Shown here piece after piece: positions 16,919-27,392 of a stretch of 64,000 bases of DNA. The notes under the pieces were generated by a model. It was not told the DNA's origin. It saw nothing but the letters and a program-made list of their open reading frames with translations, and did not search any database. The stretch is from Cupriavidus sp. WKF15 (GTDB taxonomy: Bacteria > Pseudomonadota > Gammaproteobacteria > Burkholderiales > Burkholderiaceae). The stretch covers positions 372,001 to 436,000 of the forward strand of contig NZ_CP119572.1 in assembly GCF_029278605.1 (NCBI RefSeq), in the 5' to 3' direction. Position 1 is the stretch's first letter; every line of letters begins with the position of its first letter. Made by a program: the position numbers and the translations under genes.

Positions 16919-18307
16919 ATGTATTTATCCAAGATGAGCGAGATGAGCGAGATGAGCGAGAAGACCATTGCTTCGCCGCGCGCGCTGCGCCGGCTGGCTG
17001 GCGCGGCCCTGGGCGCGCTGGTGCTCCTGGCCGCGCACGGCGCGCTGGCCGCTATTCCGATCGAACACTGGACTGCCTCAACCGGGGCGCAGGTGTTCTA
17101 CGTGCACAGCCCGTCGATCCCGATGCTGGATATCAATGTCGACTTCGACGCCGGCAGCCGCTATGACCCTGCCGGCAAGGCCGGCCTGGCCACGCTCGCG
17201 GCGGCGCTGCTTGACAAGGGTGCGGCCGCGCGCAACGGCCAACCGGCGCGCGACGAGGCGCAGATTGCCGACGCCTTTGCCGACACCGGCGCCGTCTTCG
17301 GCGGCGCGGCTGGTGGTGACCGCGGCGGCATTGGCATGCGCACGCTGACCGCGCAGCCGGAGCTCGACCAGTCCGTGGCGCTGGCCATGCAGCTGGTGCA
17401 GGCGCCGACCTATCCGGACGCCGTAGTGGGCCGCGAGAAGCAGCGCCTGATCAGTGCCATCCGCGAAGCCGATGCCAAGCCAGGCGTGATCGCTGACAAG
17501 GCGCTGGCCAAGGCGATGTATCCGGGCCACCCGTACGGCGTGTCGGCCACGGCGGCCTCGGTGGAGTCGATCTCGCGCGATGACATCGTCAAGTTCTGGC
17601 GCGACAACTACGGCGCATCGCGCGCGGTGGTCACGCTGATCGGCGCGATCGACCGCAAGCAGGCCGAGGCGATTGCCGAGAAGCTGACCAGCGGACTGCC
17701 GCAGGGCAGCCCAGCCCCGACCATGCCGCAGGTACAGATGACGATCCCGGCCAGCGAGCAGCGGGTGCCGCACCCGGCCCAGCAGGCCGCGGTGGTGACC
17801 GGCCAGCCGTCCATGGCACGCGGCGACCCGGATTACTTTGCGCTGCTGGTGGGCAACTACGTGCTCGGCGGCGGTGGTTTCAGCTCGCGCCTGACGGATG
17901 AAGTGCGGGAGAAGCGCGGACTCACCTACGGCGTGGATAGCTACTTTGCGCCGTCCAAGCAGCCGGGGCCGTTCGGTATCAGCCTGCAGACCAAGAAGGA
18001 GCAGACCAGCGAGGCACTCGCGCTGGTGCGGCAGGTACTGGCCCGCTTCGTCGCCGAAGGCCCGACCGACGCGGAGCTCAAGGCCGCCAAGGACAACCTG
18101 GTCAACGGCTTTCCCCTGCGTATCGACAGCAACCGCAAGCTGCTGACCAATGTGGCCAATATCGGCTGGTACGGGCTGCCGCTCGACTACCTGGACACAT
18201 GGACTGCTCAGGTCGGCAAGGTCACGCGTCAGCAGGTGAGGGCGGCATTCGGGCGCCACGTCCATCCAGACGCCATGGCTACGGTAATTGTCGGCGGCCC
18301 GGAATGA
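16919..18307 (+). CDS. M16 peptidase-like protein, non-catalytic partner
   Basis: 462 residues, signal peptide (about 24-43) then two M16 domains. At the position of HxxEH the sequence reads GLATLAAALLDKG, so zinc ligands are missing, but the substrate-binding R...Y pair is kept in EKRGLTYGVDSY. It should pair with the active subunit encoded upstream. The start lies at or within a triple 9-bp repeat ATGAGCGAG (16934-16960) that offers four in-frame ATG codons (16919, 16934, 16943, 16952); I give the first. Confidence 0.88.
   Translation: MYLSKMSEMSEMSEKTIASPRALRRLAGAALGALVLLAAHGALAAIPIEHWTASTGAQVFYVHSPSIPMLDINVDFDAGSRYDPAGKAGLATLAAALLDKGAAARNGQPARDEAQIADAFADTGAVFGGAAGGDRGGIGMRTLTAQPELDQSVALAMQLVQAPTYPDAVVGREKQRLISAIREADAKPGVIADKALAKAMYPGHPYGVSATAASVESISRDDIVKFWRDNYGASRAVVTLIGAIDRKQAEAIAEKLTSGLPQGSPAPTMPQVQMTIPASEQRVPHPAQQAAVVTGQPSMARGDPDYFALLVGNYVLGGGGFSSRLTDEVREKRGLTYGVDSYFAPSKQPGPFGISLQTKKEQTSEALALVRQVLARFVAEGPTDAELKAAKDNLVNGFPLRIDSNRKLLTNVANIGWYGLPLDYLDTWTAQVGKVTRQQVRAAFGRHVHPDAMATVIVGGPE
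16934..16960 (+). repeat. Three 9-bp tandem repeats (ATGAGCGAG) at a start codon
   Basis: Three exact copies encoding Met-Ser-Glu each, within the first 14 codons of the non-catalytic M16 gene. Copy change would alter the number of alternative start codons but keep the frame. Confidence 0.9.
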
Positions 18308-18389
18308 ACTCGGGCCTTTTGGGGCCTGTCGCACCCGTTGTGCCCTGAACGGCACTGGCCGAACCGCCGACAGGCTCTACAATCACGGG

Positions 18390-19034
18390 ATGAATTCGCG
18401 TTCCCGATCTCCATCGCCCGCCGCGAGCGGGCGATCGTCTTCTCCGGCGCCGCGCCAGGCGCCGTCCCAGGTCCGTATCATCGGTGGCCGCTGGAAGCGC
18501 ACGCTGCTGCCGGTGCCCGACGCGCAGGGGCTGCGGCCCACGCCTGACCGCGTGCGTGAAACCCTGTTCAACTGGCTGGGGCAGGACTTGTCGGGGTTTG
18601 CATGCCTGGACATGTTCGCGGGTTCCGGCGCACTCGGCTTCGAGGCTGCCTCGCGCGGTGCCGAAGCCGTCACGCTGGTGGAGTTCAACCCGCGTGTCGC
18701 CAAGCAATTGCGAGACAACCAGTATCGGCTCGACGCCGCCCAGATGCGCGTGATGCAAGGTGATGCGTTCGCCATTGCCGCCCAGATGCCGGACGCCAGC
18801 TTTGACGTGATCTTCCTGGACCCGCCCTTCGCCGAAGACTGGCTGCGGCCGGCGCTGGAGCATGCCGCGCGGCTGTTGAGACCCGGCGGCGCCGTGTACG
18901 TGGAGACGGACCGATCGCTGACCGGCGCGGATGCACCGGTGCCGGCGTCGCTGGAAATCGTCCGCCAGGCGCGTGCCGGCGCGGTGCATTTTCACCTGCT
19001 GCGGCATCGCGGCGCTGACGGCGCCGAGGCCTGA
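18390..19034 (+). CDS. rsmD: 16S rRNA (guanine-966 N2)-methyltransferase
   Basis: 214 residues of the RsmD family: start of domain VRIIGGRWKRTLLPV, SAM-binding LDMFAGSGALGFEAASRGA, and catalytic motif IV FLDPPF. It methylates G966 of 16S rRNA in assembled 30S subunits. A Ser/Pro/Ala-rich leader of about 27 residues precedes the domain. The ATG at 18390 is preferred over 18288, which would overlap the upstream gene. It precedes coaD as in many proteobacteria. Confidence 0.93.
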   Translation: MNSRSRSPSPAASGRSSSPAPRQAPSQVRIIGGRWKRTLLPVPDAQGLRPTPDRVRETLFNWLGQDLSGFACLDMFAGSGALGFEAASRGAEAVTLVEFNPRVAKQLRDNQYRLDAAQMRVMQGDAFAIAAQMPDASFDVIFLDPPFAEDWLRPALEHAARLLRPGGAVYVETDRSLTGADAPVPASLEIVRQARAGAVHFHLLRHRGADGAEA

Positions 19035-19055
19035 CACAGGCGCGCGTTGCGGTAG

Positions 19056-20024
<969 letters not shown>

Positions 20025-20052
20025 CACGTTGGCGCCTCGGCGTACTCGCAGC

Positions 20053-20080
20053 AAAAAACCCGCCGGAAGGCGGGTTTTTT
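20053..20080. terminator. Bidirectional terminator after the ferredoxin gene
   Basis: Six A, stem CCCGCC/GGCGGG (20059-20064 with 20069-20074), four-base loop GGAA, six T. It separates the convergent ferredoxin and pth genes. Confidence 0.92.
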
Positions 20081-20092
20081 GTTGGCCGGGGA

Positions 20093-20689
20093 TCAGCGCG
20101 TCGTGTGCAGCGCCATCATTGCGCGCTCGGACTCTCCGCGTGCCAGCAGGCCCAGCGGGTCAACGCAGCGGTCGATGGCTTCGTCGATCGCCTGCTGCTC
20201 TTCCTTGCGCGGTGGCTTGAGCACGAAGCTGACGACATCCTCGCGGCCTGCGCCGGCGCCGCCGGGCAGGTTGCGCGGATGGCCCACGCCCAGGCGCAGG
20301 CGCCAGAACTCCTGCGTGGTCAGGTGGGCGGCAATATCCTTCAGGCCGTTGTGGCCGCCCGCGCCGCCGCCGCGCTTGAGCTTGGCGGCGCCCGGCGGCA
20401 GGTCCATCTCATCGTGCGCGACGACAATTTCGTCGGGCAGGATTTTGTAGAAGCGGGCCAGCGAGACCACGGCCAGGCCGGACCGGTTCATGAACGTGGA
20501 CGGCTTGAGCAGCCAGATGTCCTGGTCCCACAGGCGTGCGCGCCCGGCCAGGCCGTGAAAGCGGCCTTCGACGCGCAGCGTAGTGCCGCCCATGCGGGCA
20601 AGCTGGTCCACCAACCAGAAGCCAGCGTTGTGGCGGGTAGCCTCGTATTCCGCGCCGGGATTGCCGAGGCCGACGATGAGCTTGATCAT
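20093..20689 (-). CDS. pth: Peptidyl-tRNA hydrolase
   Basis: 198 residues. Pth cleaves peptidyl-tRNA released from stalled ribosomes. Motifs: [18 protein letters not shown] with the catalytic His, [10 protein letters not shown], and HDEMDLPPG with the catalytic Asp, then [12 protein letters not shown]. The start at 20689 is the family start ([12 protein letters not shown]); the longer frame to 20746 adds only a proline-rich tail. Last gene of the ispE-tRNA-prs-rplY-pth series. Confidence 0.97.
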   Translation of the reverse strand: MIKLIVGLGNPGAEYEATRHNAGFWLVDQLARMGGTTLRVEGRFHGLAGRARLWDQDIWLLKPSTFMNRSGLAVVSLARFYKILPDEIVVAHDEMDLPPGAAKLKRGGGAGGHNGLKDIAAHLTTQEFWRLRLGVGHPRNLPGGAGAGREDVVSFVLKPPRKEEQQAIDEAIDRCVDPLGLLARGESERAMMALHTTR

Positions 20690-20751
20690 GCGATGAACTG
20701 GTTTGGATGGCGGCGGGGGCGCTGTCGCCCTGCAGGCGCCAAGCATACGCC

Positions 20752-20785
20752 AAAAAAAACCGCCGGCATGACCGGCGGTTCTTTC
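20752..20785. terminator. Terminator after rplY
   Basis: Perfect 9-bp stem AACCGCCGG/CCGGCGGTT (20758-20766, 20772-20780) with a 5-nt loop; minus-strand readout ends in eight T. It lies between rplY and pth. Confidence 0.88.
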
Positions 20786-20838
20786 CGTCTTGCTGCCAGG
20801 CCGCGGTGCGGTCTGGCAACTCGGGCAGCTTAGGTTGC

Positions 20839-21456
20839 TTAGGCAGCCGGCGTTTCGCCTTCGCCTTCAGCAGCGCCTTCGGCAGCCGAAGCGGCACCAG
20901 CCGGCAGCGAGATGCTGGCGATGGCCGGGTTTTCGTCGCCGTGGGTCACGACGGTCACGCCCTTCGGCAGCTTCAGGTCAGCCAGGTGCAGGGTCTGGCC
21001 CAGTTCCATCGTGCCGACGTCCACTTCGATGAACTCAGGCAGGTCGGCCGGCAGGCACGACACTTCCAGGTCATTGACGATGTGGTTGACCAGGCCGTGG
21101 CCCAGCTTCACGCCAGGAGCGGTTTCCTGGTTCATGAAGTGCAGGGGCACCTTGACGTGGATCTTTTCCGAGGCCGACACGCGCTGGAAATCGACGTGCA
21201 GCACCATCGGCTTGAACGGGTGCATCTGGAATGCGCGCAGCAGGGCCTTTTCCGACTTGCCGGCAACTTCCAGGTCCAGGATCGACGAGTGGAAGGCTTC
21301 CTTCTTCAGGGCGTGCCACAGTGCGTTGTGATCCAGTTCGATCATCTTCGGGTCGGCGGCGCCGCCGTAGATGATGCCGGGGGTCTTGCCCGAATTGCGC
21401 AGGCGGCGGCTCGCACCCGTTCCCTGTACGCTACGCTCGAAAGCGACTACTTTCAT
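20839..21456 (-). CDS. rplY: 50S ribosomal protein L25 (Ctc-type)
   Basis: 205 residues: N-terminal 5S rRNA-binding L25 domain ([19 protein letters not shown], then [10 protein letters not shown]) and the C-terminal TL5/Ctc domain, ending in an Ala/Glu-rich tail. It binds 5S rRNA in the large subunit. It follows prs, the standard betaproteobacterial order. Confidence 0.97.
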   Translation of the reverse strand: MKVVAFERSVQGTGASRRLRNSGKTPGIIYGGAADPKMIELDHNALWHALKKEAFHSSILDLEVAGKSEKALLRAFQMHPFKPMVLHVDFQRVSASEKIHVKVPLHFMNQETAPGVKLGHGLVNHIVNDLEVSCLPADLPEFIEVDVGTMELGQTLHLADLKLPKGVTVVTHGDENPAIASISLPAGAASAAEGAAEGEGETPAA

Positions 21457-21535
21457 GATGACTCCAAAGTAAGAAGGCTGTCCGCGACCAGACAGCCCTG
21501 TTGTGGCGCAATCGAAACCGATGCGCCGGTCACAT

Positions 21536-21569
21536 CACGCCGGTCGTCGGAATATCCGCAACCGGCGTG
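21536..21569 (-). other. Stem-loop between prs and rplY
   Basis: Perfect 9-bp inverted repeat CACGCCGGT/ACCGGCGTG (21536-21544, 21561-21569) with a 16-nt loop and no T-run. It lies in the 131-bp intercistronic gap and could tune the ratio of the two messages. Confidence 0.5.
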
Positions 21570-21587
21570 GCAAAGCCGAACATTCTA

Positions 21588-22541
<954 letters not shown>

Positions 22542-22577
22542 TCGGGGCACCTGTCTTGCTGCTGGGGGAGCTTGGTG

Positions 22578-22622
22578 TCACCGGCGAGGCCGGTGACTGA
22601 TACTGAGTGTCGTAACGACACT
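22578..22622 (-). other. Two stem-loops between tRNA-Gln and prs
   Basis: Perfect hairpins AGTGTCG-N3-CGACACT (22606-22622) and TCACCGGC-N3-GCCGGTGA (22578-22596). The first starts 12 nt after the tRNA CCA end. No T-run follows either, so they may be processing or stabilising structures in the prs leader rather than terminators. Confidence 0.6.
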
Positions 22623-22634
22623 ATAGGAATGTAA

Positions 22635-22711
22635 TGGCAGGGGAAGAAGGATTCGAACCTTCGAATGCCGGAATCAAAATCCGGTGCCTTGACCAACTTG
22701 GCGACTCCCCT
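22635..22711 (-). tRNA. tRNA-Gln (anticodon TTG)
   Basis: Minus-strand cloverleaf: acceptor AGGGGAG pairs with TTCCCCT (one G-U), D-arm GCCAAGTTGGTCAAGGC, anticodon stem CCGGA/TCCGG around loop TTTTGAT (anticodon TTG), T-arm GAAGG-TTCGAAT-CCTTC, encoded CCA at 22635-22637. It sits between ispE and prs, a conserved position in betaproteobacteria. Confidence 0.97.
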
Positions 22712-22770
22712 ACACAACCTTGCCGTTCTTCGTGGTACCTGACTGCAATACCGCGCCGAACGATAACTTG

Positions 22771-23649
22771 CTATGCGAACGCTGCGAGCGGGTGATGTGC
22801 CAGACTACGCACACACCTGCCATCCCACTCGGGAGGCAACCGCTTCAGGACCTGCTGCGCCGTCTGCTCGTCGGGAAAACGTGCAAACACGCAGGCTCCG
22901 GAGCCGGTCATCCTTGCATGCTGATTGAACTGCTTCAGCCATTCAAGGGCTCGGGCAACTTCGCCGAACTTCGCTGTTGCTATCGCTTCCAGGTCGTTGC
23001 GACCGAAAGAGAATTTGTTTGTGCAAGCAGCGAAGACCGCAATTATGGAGAGGGGTGTGTCCCTTGTCAAGCACTCATCCGAAAAAATTTCAGCGGTCGG
23101 TACGTGTTGCTTCGGGTGGACGATCACGAACCAGCTATCCGGCAGCTCCACGGGCGTCAGTTCTTCGCCCACGCCTTCGGCGAAGGCGTTCTCCCCGAAT
23201 ACGAAGACCGGCACGTCCGCACCCAGCGTCAGCCCGATTCGCATCAGCTCCGCGCGCGGCAGGCCAAGCCCCCACAGGCGGTTGAGCGCGAGCAGCGTGG
23301 TGGCCGCGTCGGATGAGCCGCCGCCGATGCCACCGCCCATCGGCAGGATCTTGTCGATTTCGATGTCGGCGCCGTAGCGCGTACCGGTCGCCTGCTGTAG
23401 CGCACGCGCGGCGCGTACGACGAGATCGGTCTGCGGCGGCACGCCCGGGATGTCGGTGACGCGCGTCACGACGCCGTCGTCGCGGCGCCGGAAATGCAGG
23501 GTGTCGCACCAGTCCACGAGCTGGAACACGGTCTGCAGCGTGTGGTAGCCATCCGGGCGCCGGCCCGTGACATGCAGGAACAGGTTGAGCTTGGCCGGGG
23601 CCGGGCAATCGCGCAGTTCCGGCGGCGGCAGCTTGATGGTTTCGGTCAA
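22771..23649 (-). CDS. ispE: 4-diphosphocytidyl-2-C-methyl-D-erythritol kinase
   Basis: 292 residues of the GHMP kinase family; fourth step of the MEP route to isoprenoids. Visible: [26 protein letters not shown] at the start, ATP-binding [18 protein letters not shown], and [14 protein letters not shown] near the end. It overlaps the lolB stop by four bases (ATGA), so the two are translationally coupled. Confidence 0.97.
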   Translation of the reverse strand: MTETIKLPPPELRDCPAPAKLNLFLHVTGRRPDGYHTLQTVFQLVDWCDTLHFRRRDDGVVTRVTDIPGVPPQTDLVVRAARALQQATGTRYGADIEIDKILPMGGGIGGGSSDAATTLLALNRLWGLGLPRAELMRIGLTLGADVPVFVFGENAFAEGVGEELTPVELPDSWFVIVHPKQHVPTAEIFSDECLTRDTPLSIIAVFAACTNKFSFGRNDLEAIATAKFGEVARALEWLKQFNQHARMTGSGACVFARFPDEQTAQQVLKRLPPEWDGRCVRSLAHHPLAAFA

Positions 23650-24260
23650 GGTGTTTCCTCCGGGTCGATCACGAGCTTGACCGACAGCGGCGTGGGGCCG
23701 CTGTCGCGCTCCAGGTCGATGCGGCGCGGCCGCGCCGCGGCTGTCTGCGTGCCGGGGGGCGCGTCCTGCCAGGCCACGTAGCGCACGCTCCAGCCATCCT
23801 GGGCCAGTGTGGCAAGGCGGCCCTGGGCATCGCGCGTGGCGCTGGCCGGACGGCCGGCCGACGGGCGGCCGTGCAGCCAGTCGCGCATGCCGGCCACCGG
23901 CAGCGCAAAGCCGAGCGCCTCCTCGAGCAGGCTGTCGACTTCGGGCGCGTTGCGTGGCGGCTTGTTGGGCAGGTCGAGCGTCGCGCCCGATGGCGTGGCG
24001 GTGACGACGGCCAGCGTCTGGCCCAGCGGCGACAGTAGGTCAAGGCGCACGTTGCGGCCCTGTTCCTCCCAGCGGAAGTTGCCCTGTACGCCTTCGTCGC
24101 GGCCATAGCGGACGTAGTTTGCGGAAAAGCGGCCGGTGTAGTGACGGCTTGCGGCGGTCTCGCCCGCATCGAAGCTGCGCGAAGGCGCTACGCTGGCGCA
24201 GGCTGCCAGCAGCATGGGTGCGCCAAGGCAAAGCAGGGCCAGGCGGCGGGATCGGTTCAT
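23646..24260 (-). CDS. lolB: Outer-membrane lipoprotein insertion receptor LolB
   Basis: 204 residues with a lipoprotein signal and lipobox LAAC, followed by the LolB beta-barrel core ([42 protein letters not shown]). LolB receives lipoproteins from LolA and inserts them in the outer membrane. A start three codons earlier (24269) is possible. The lolB-ispE order is conserved in this group. Confidence 0.92.
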   Translation of the reverse strand: MNRSRRLALLCLGAPMLLAACASVAPSRSFDAGETAASRHYTGRFSANYVRYGRDEGVQGNFRWEEQGRNVRLDLLSPLGQTLAVVTATPSGATLDLPNKPPRNAPEVDSLLEEALGFALPVAGMRDWLHGRPSAGRPASATRDAQGRLATLAQDGWSVRYVAWQDAPPGTQTAAARPRRIDLERDSGPTPLSVKLVIDPEETP

Positions 24261-24277
24261 GGTTGGCATTCAGGAAA

Positions 24278-24304
24278 GCGGGCTGCCCTGGTGGGGCAGC
24301 CCGC
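24278..24304 (-). other. 11-bp stem-loop between the TPR gene and lolB
   Basis: Perfect stem GCGGGCTGCCC/GGGCAGCCCGC with a 5-nt loop in the intercistronic gap; only TTT follows on the minus strand, so it is a weak terminator, attenuator or mRNA-stability element. Confidence 0.6.
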
Positions 24305-24342
24305 GACAGATGGCACGGCCAGTCGCACGGACAGGCCTGGGC

Positions 24343-26187
24343 CTATTTGGACAGCAGCACGTTGTAGCGGCGCAGGGTGTCGACCAGGGTTTCGTTCTCC
24401 GGCTCGATCTTGGCGGCTTCGGTCCATGTCTTGCGGGCTTCGTCGCGCTCGCCGAGCTGCCACAGCACTTCGCCCAGGTGCGCGCCGATCTCGGCCTCGG
24501 GGGCCTTGGCATAGGCGTTCTTGAGCAGTTCCGCCGCCGGCTGCAGCTCGCCCATACGGAATTTCACCCAGGCCAGGCTATCCATGATGTATGGATCATC
24601 GGGCCCGAGTTCGGAGGCGCGCTCGAGCAACTTGCGCGCTTCGGGCAGGCGCACGTTGCGGTCGGCCAGCGAGTAGCCGAGCGCGTTGTACCCCTGTTTC
24701 TGCTCAGGCTGCAGCGCGATCACGCGCCGCAGGCCCTTTTCCATGCTGTCGTAGCGCTTCAGGCGCTCGTCCAGCATGGCCAGCTCGTAGATCCAGTCCG
24801 CATTGTCCGGCTCGGCCGTGATGCGTTCGTCGAGCAGCTTGCGCGCGCGGTCGTAGGACTTGGTCTCCATCAGCGTGGCGACTTCGGCCTGGCGGATGGC
24901 CATCATGCGCTGCGCGCGCTGGGCCGGATCGGAGATGTCCTCGGCGTCGCTGAGCATGTCGCCGAAGATGGCCTGGGCATCGTCGAGCTTGCCCATGCGC
25001 GCGAGCAACTGCGCGCGCTTGGCCGCGGCGGCCGGAGCCAGGCGGCTGTCCTCGATGCGTTCCAGCCACTGGATCGCACCCGCGTAGTCCTTGCGCTCTT
25101 CGGCAATCTGCGCCAGGTACTGGAAGGCGATGTCCGGATTGGCCGTCGGCACCTTCTCGGCGAGCTGCAGGTACTCCTTCAGGTATTGCTCGGCTTCGCC
25201 AAACTCCCTGGCCTGGAGGCTGGTCAGGCCCAGTGCGAGCGGCACGCGCGGGTCGTTTGGCGCGACCTTGCGCAGCGTCTCGAACTCCTGGCGCGCCGCC
25301 GGCATGTCGTTGCGCATCAGGTACAGGCGCGCCAGCGTGATATGCCCGCTGACGGACTGCGGCGATTTGTCGAGGAAGCGCCGCAGGCCGGCAATGGCCT
25401 GAGCGGGCTCGTTCTCGGCGCGCAATTCGGCCGCCATCAGCGCCGCGGGCTCGAAGTCGGGGCGCAGCCGCAGCGCTTCGTCCAGCGCCGCGAGCGCGGC
25501 GGGCATGTTGCCGGCGATCTCCTGCGCCCGGGCAATCGCAAGCTGGGTTTCCGGCAAGCGCGCGTCGTCCCGGGTCAGGTCTTGCAGCAACGAAGCCGCG
25601 CCGGCCGGGTCGCTCGTGCGCGACATCTGCTGCTGAAGCTGGAGGATGCTCTCGGCACGATGGCTGGCGGGCACGCCGGCCAGTTGCTGGGCCAGCAGCG
25701 GCCGTGCTTCGGTCCAGCGGCCATTGAGCACCAGCAGGGTCGACAGCACCTGCCGCGCTGCCGGCGAGCCCGGCGCGATGTCGCTCCACAGCCGCGCGGC
25801 ATCGAGCGCCTGCTGCGGGATGCGCGCATTGAAGGCGATCTCCGTCGCCCGCTGGGCGAAGCGCGGGTCGCGCGTGGAGCGCGCCAGTTCGACATAGGTA
25901 CGGTAGGCCGGTCCCACCAGTCCGCGTTGCAGCGAGATTTCGGCGGCCATCACGCTGTACATGATGTCGCCAGTGAGCGGCACGTTCGGCAGCGTGACGC
26001 CGGCCGGTGCCTTGTCGGCCTGCGCCGGGGCGGCCTGGACCGCGCCGATCGCGGCAAGCGCCAGGCAGGCGGCCGCGGTCAGGGACCGGAGGTGGCGCCT
26101 GGCGCTGGCCTGCGCGGGAAAGTTCGCGCGGCCCGGGACAGCGTTCGCAGCGGGTCTCGCAACGGGATCCGGAAAAAGTTCCGACAT
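24343..26187 (-). CDS. Exported tetratricopeptide-repeat protein
   Basis: 614 residues. A long N-terminal leader includes a signal-like hydrophobic stretch ending AAIGAVQAAPA (about 35-54). The rest is alpha-helical with many TPR units, for example in DARLPETQLAIARAQEIAGN, DPRVPLALGLTSLQAREFGEAE and QGYNALGYSLADRNVRLPEA. It probably acts as a periplasmic scaffold for an envelope complex. It precedes lolB and ispE on the same strand, which hints at an envelope function, but no specific partner can be named. Confidence 0.88.
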   Translation of the reverse strand: MSELFPDPVARPAANAVPGRANFPAQASARRHLRSLTAAACLALAAIGAVQAAPAQADKAPAGVTLPNVPLTGDIMYSVMAAEISLQRGLVGPAYRTYVELARSTRDPRFAQRATEIAFNARIPQQALDAARLWSDIAPGSPAARQVLSTLLVLNGRWTEARPLLAQQLAGVPASHRAESILQLQQQMSRTSDPAGAASLLQDLTRDDARLPETQLAIARAQEIAGNMPAALAALDEALRLRPDFEPAALMAAELRAENEPAQAIAGLRRFLDKSPQSVSGHITLARLYLMRNDMPAARQEFETLRKVAPNDPRVPLALGLTSLQAREFGEAEQYLKEYLQLAEKVPTANPDIAFQYLAQIAEERKDYAGAIQWLERIEDSRLAPAAAAKRAQLLARMGKLDDAQAIFGDMLSDAEDISDPAQRAQRMMAIRQAEVATLMETKSYDRARKLLDERITAEPDNADWIYELAMLDERLKRYDSMEKGLRRVIALQPEQKQGYNALGYSLADRNVRLPEARKLLERASELGPDDPYIMDSLAWVKFRMGELQPAAELLKNAYAKAPEAEIGAHLGEVLWQLGERDEARKTWTEAAKIEPENETLVDTLRRYNVLLSK

Positions 26188-26326
26188 GTGATGATTGCTC
26201 CGGCGCGCTCAGGTGTTCGAATGATAGGGGCATTGTAGCCTGCCGCTACAATGCGCTGCTTGCCGGCGCAGCCATGCGGGCGCGCTGCCGGCAGGAGTTT
26301 GGAGCGGTAACCAACGGAGAGGTTCG

Positions 26327-27181
26327 ATGCCTGAATTGCCGGAGGTCGAAGTGACCCGGCGCGGCCTGCTGCCGCATGTGGTGGGGCGGCGTATTGCCGA
26401 CGTGACGGTGCGCCACCGGGGCCTGCGCTGGCCGGTCGAGGACGACCTGGAGGCGCGCCTGGCCGGACGCCTGGTGCGGCGTATCGAACGGCGCGGCAAG
26501 TACCTGCTGCTGGAGTGTGTCGACGAAGTTACGGGCGATGCCGGCTGGCTGCTGGTTCACCTGGGCATGACCGGGACCTTGCGCGTGCTGCCGGATGCGC
26601 CGCCCGCCGGCGCCCACGACCACCTGGATCTGGTGCTGGATGACGCCGGCACCAGCCGCATCGTGCTGCGCTTTCGCGATCCGCGCCGTTTCGGCGCGGT
26701 GCTCTGGAGCCCGTTGAGCGAGGCCATGCTGCCCGGGCACCCATTGCTGCGCGGGCTCGGCATTGAGCCGTTTGATCCGCATTTCGACGGTGGCTGGCTG
26801 CACCGGCATACGCGCGGGCGCTCCGCCGCGATCAAGACAGTATTGCTGGCCGGTACGATCGTGGTCGGCGTGGGCAACATCTACGCTTCGGAAAGCCTGT
26901 TCCGTGCGGGCATCCGCCCGACCACGCCGGCTGGCCGGCTGAGCCTGGCGCGCTGCGAGCGGCTGGCGCTGGCCGTGCGCGAAACCCTGGCGCAGGCGAT
27001 CGAACGCGGTGGCAGTACGCTGCGCGACTTTGTCGGCAGCGACGGCGCCAGCGGCTATTTCCAGCTCGACTGCTTTGTCTACGACCGCGCCGGGGAGCCC
27101 TGTCGTGTCTGTGGCACGCCGGTACGGCAGATCGTCCAGGGTCAGCGTTCGACCTTCTACTGCACGCACTGCCAGCACTGA
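26327..27181 (+). CDS. mutM: Formamidopyrimidine-DNA glycosylase
   Basis: 284 residues. MutM removes 8-oxoguanine and FaPy lesions and cuts the backbone by beta/delta elimination. Catalytic PELPEVE start (Pro2, Glu3), the conserved lysine in RRGKYLLLE, the [13 protein letters not shown] helix-two-turn-helix segment, and a C-terminal zinc finger CRVCGTPV...FYCTHC are all present. MutY is encoded 2.3 kb downstream on the same strand with a dynamin-like gene in between. Confidence 0.97.
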   Translation: MPELPEVEVTRRGLLPHVVGRRIADVTVRHRGLRWPVEDDLEARLAGRLVRRIERRGKYLLLECVDEVTGDAGWLLVHLGMTGTLRVLPDAPPAGAHDHLDLVLDDAGTSRIVLRFRDPRRFGAVLWSPLSEAMLPGHPLLRGLGIEPFDPHFDGGWLHRHTRGRSAAIKTVLLAGTIVVGVGNIYASESLFRAGIRPTTPAGRLSLARCERLALAVRETLAQAIERGGSTLRDFVGSDGASGYFQLDCFVYDRAGEPCRVCGTPVRQIVQGQRSTFYCTHCQH

Positions 27182-27392
27182 AACGCGGAGTCTCAGGGGA
27201 GGTCGGAAGGCCGCGCCGCTCCTGCGTCGATGGCTCGGCGCAACACTCTCCTGCCAAGGGACGCGAATTCCACAAAAGCGCCCCGGAAACCTGTATCTTG
27301 TGCGCAGACATAAAAAGTTACAAAAACGCACCCGCTTGCAAAGTCGGCACTTGCGCCAGATTGCCGGACAGGAACCCAGCCGAACCGCCGCC

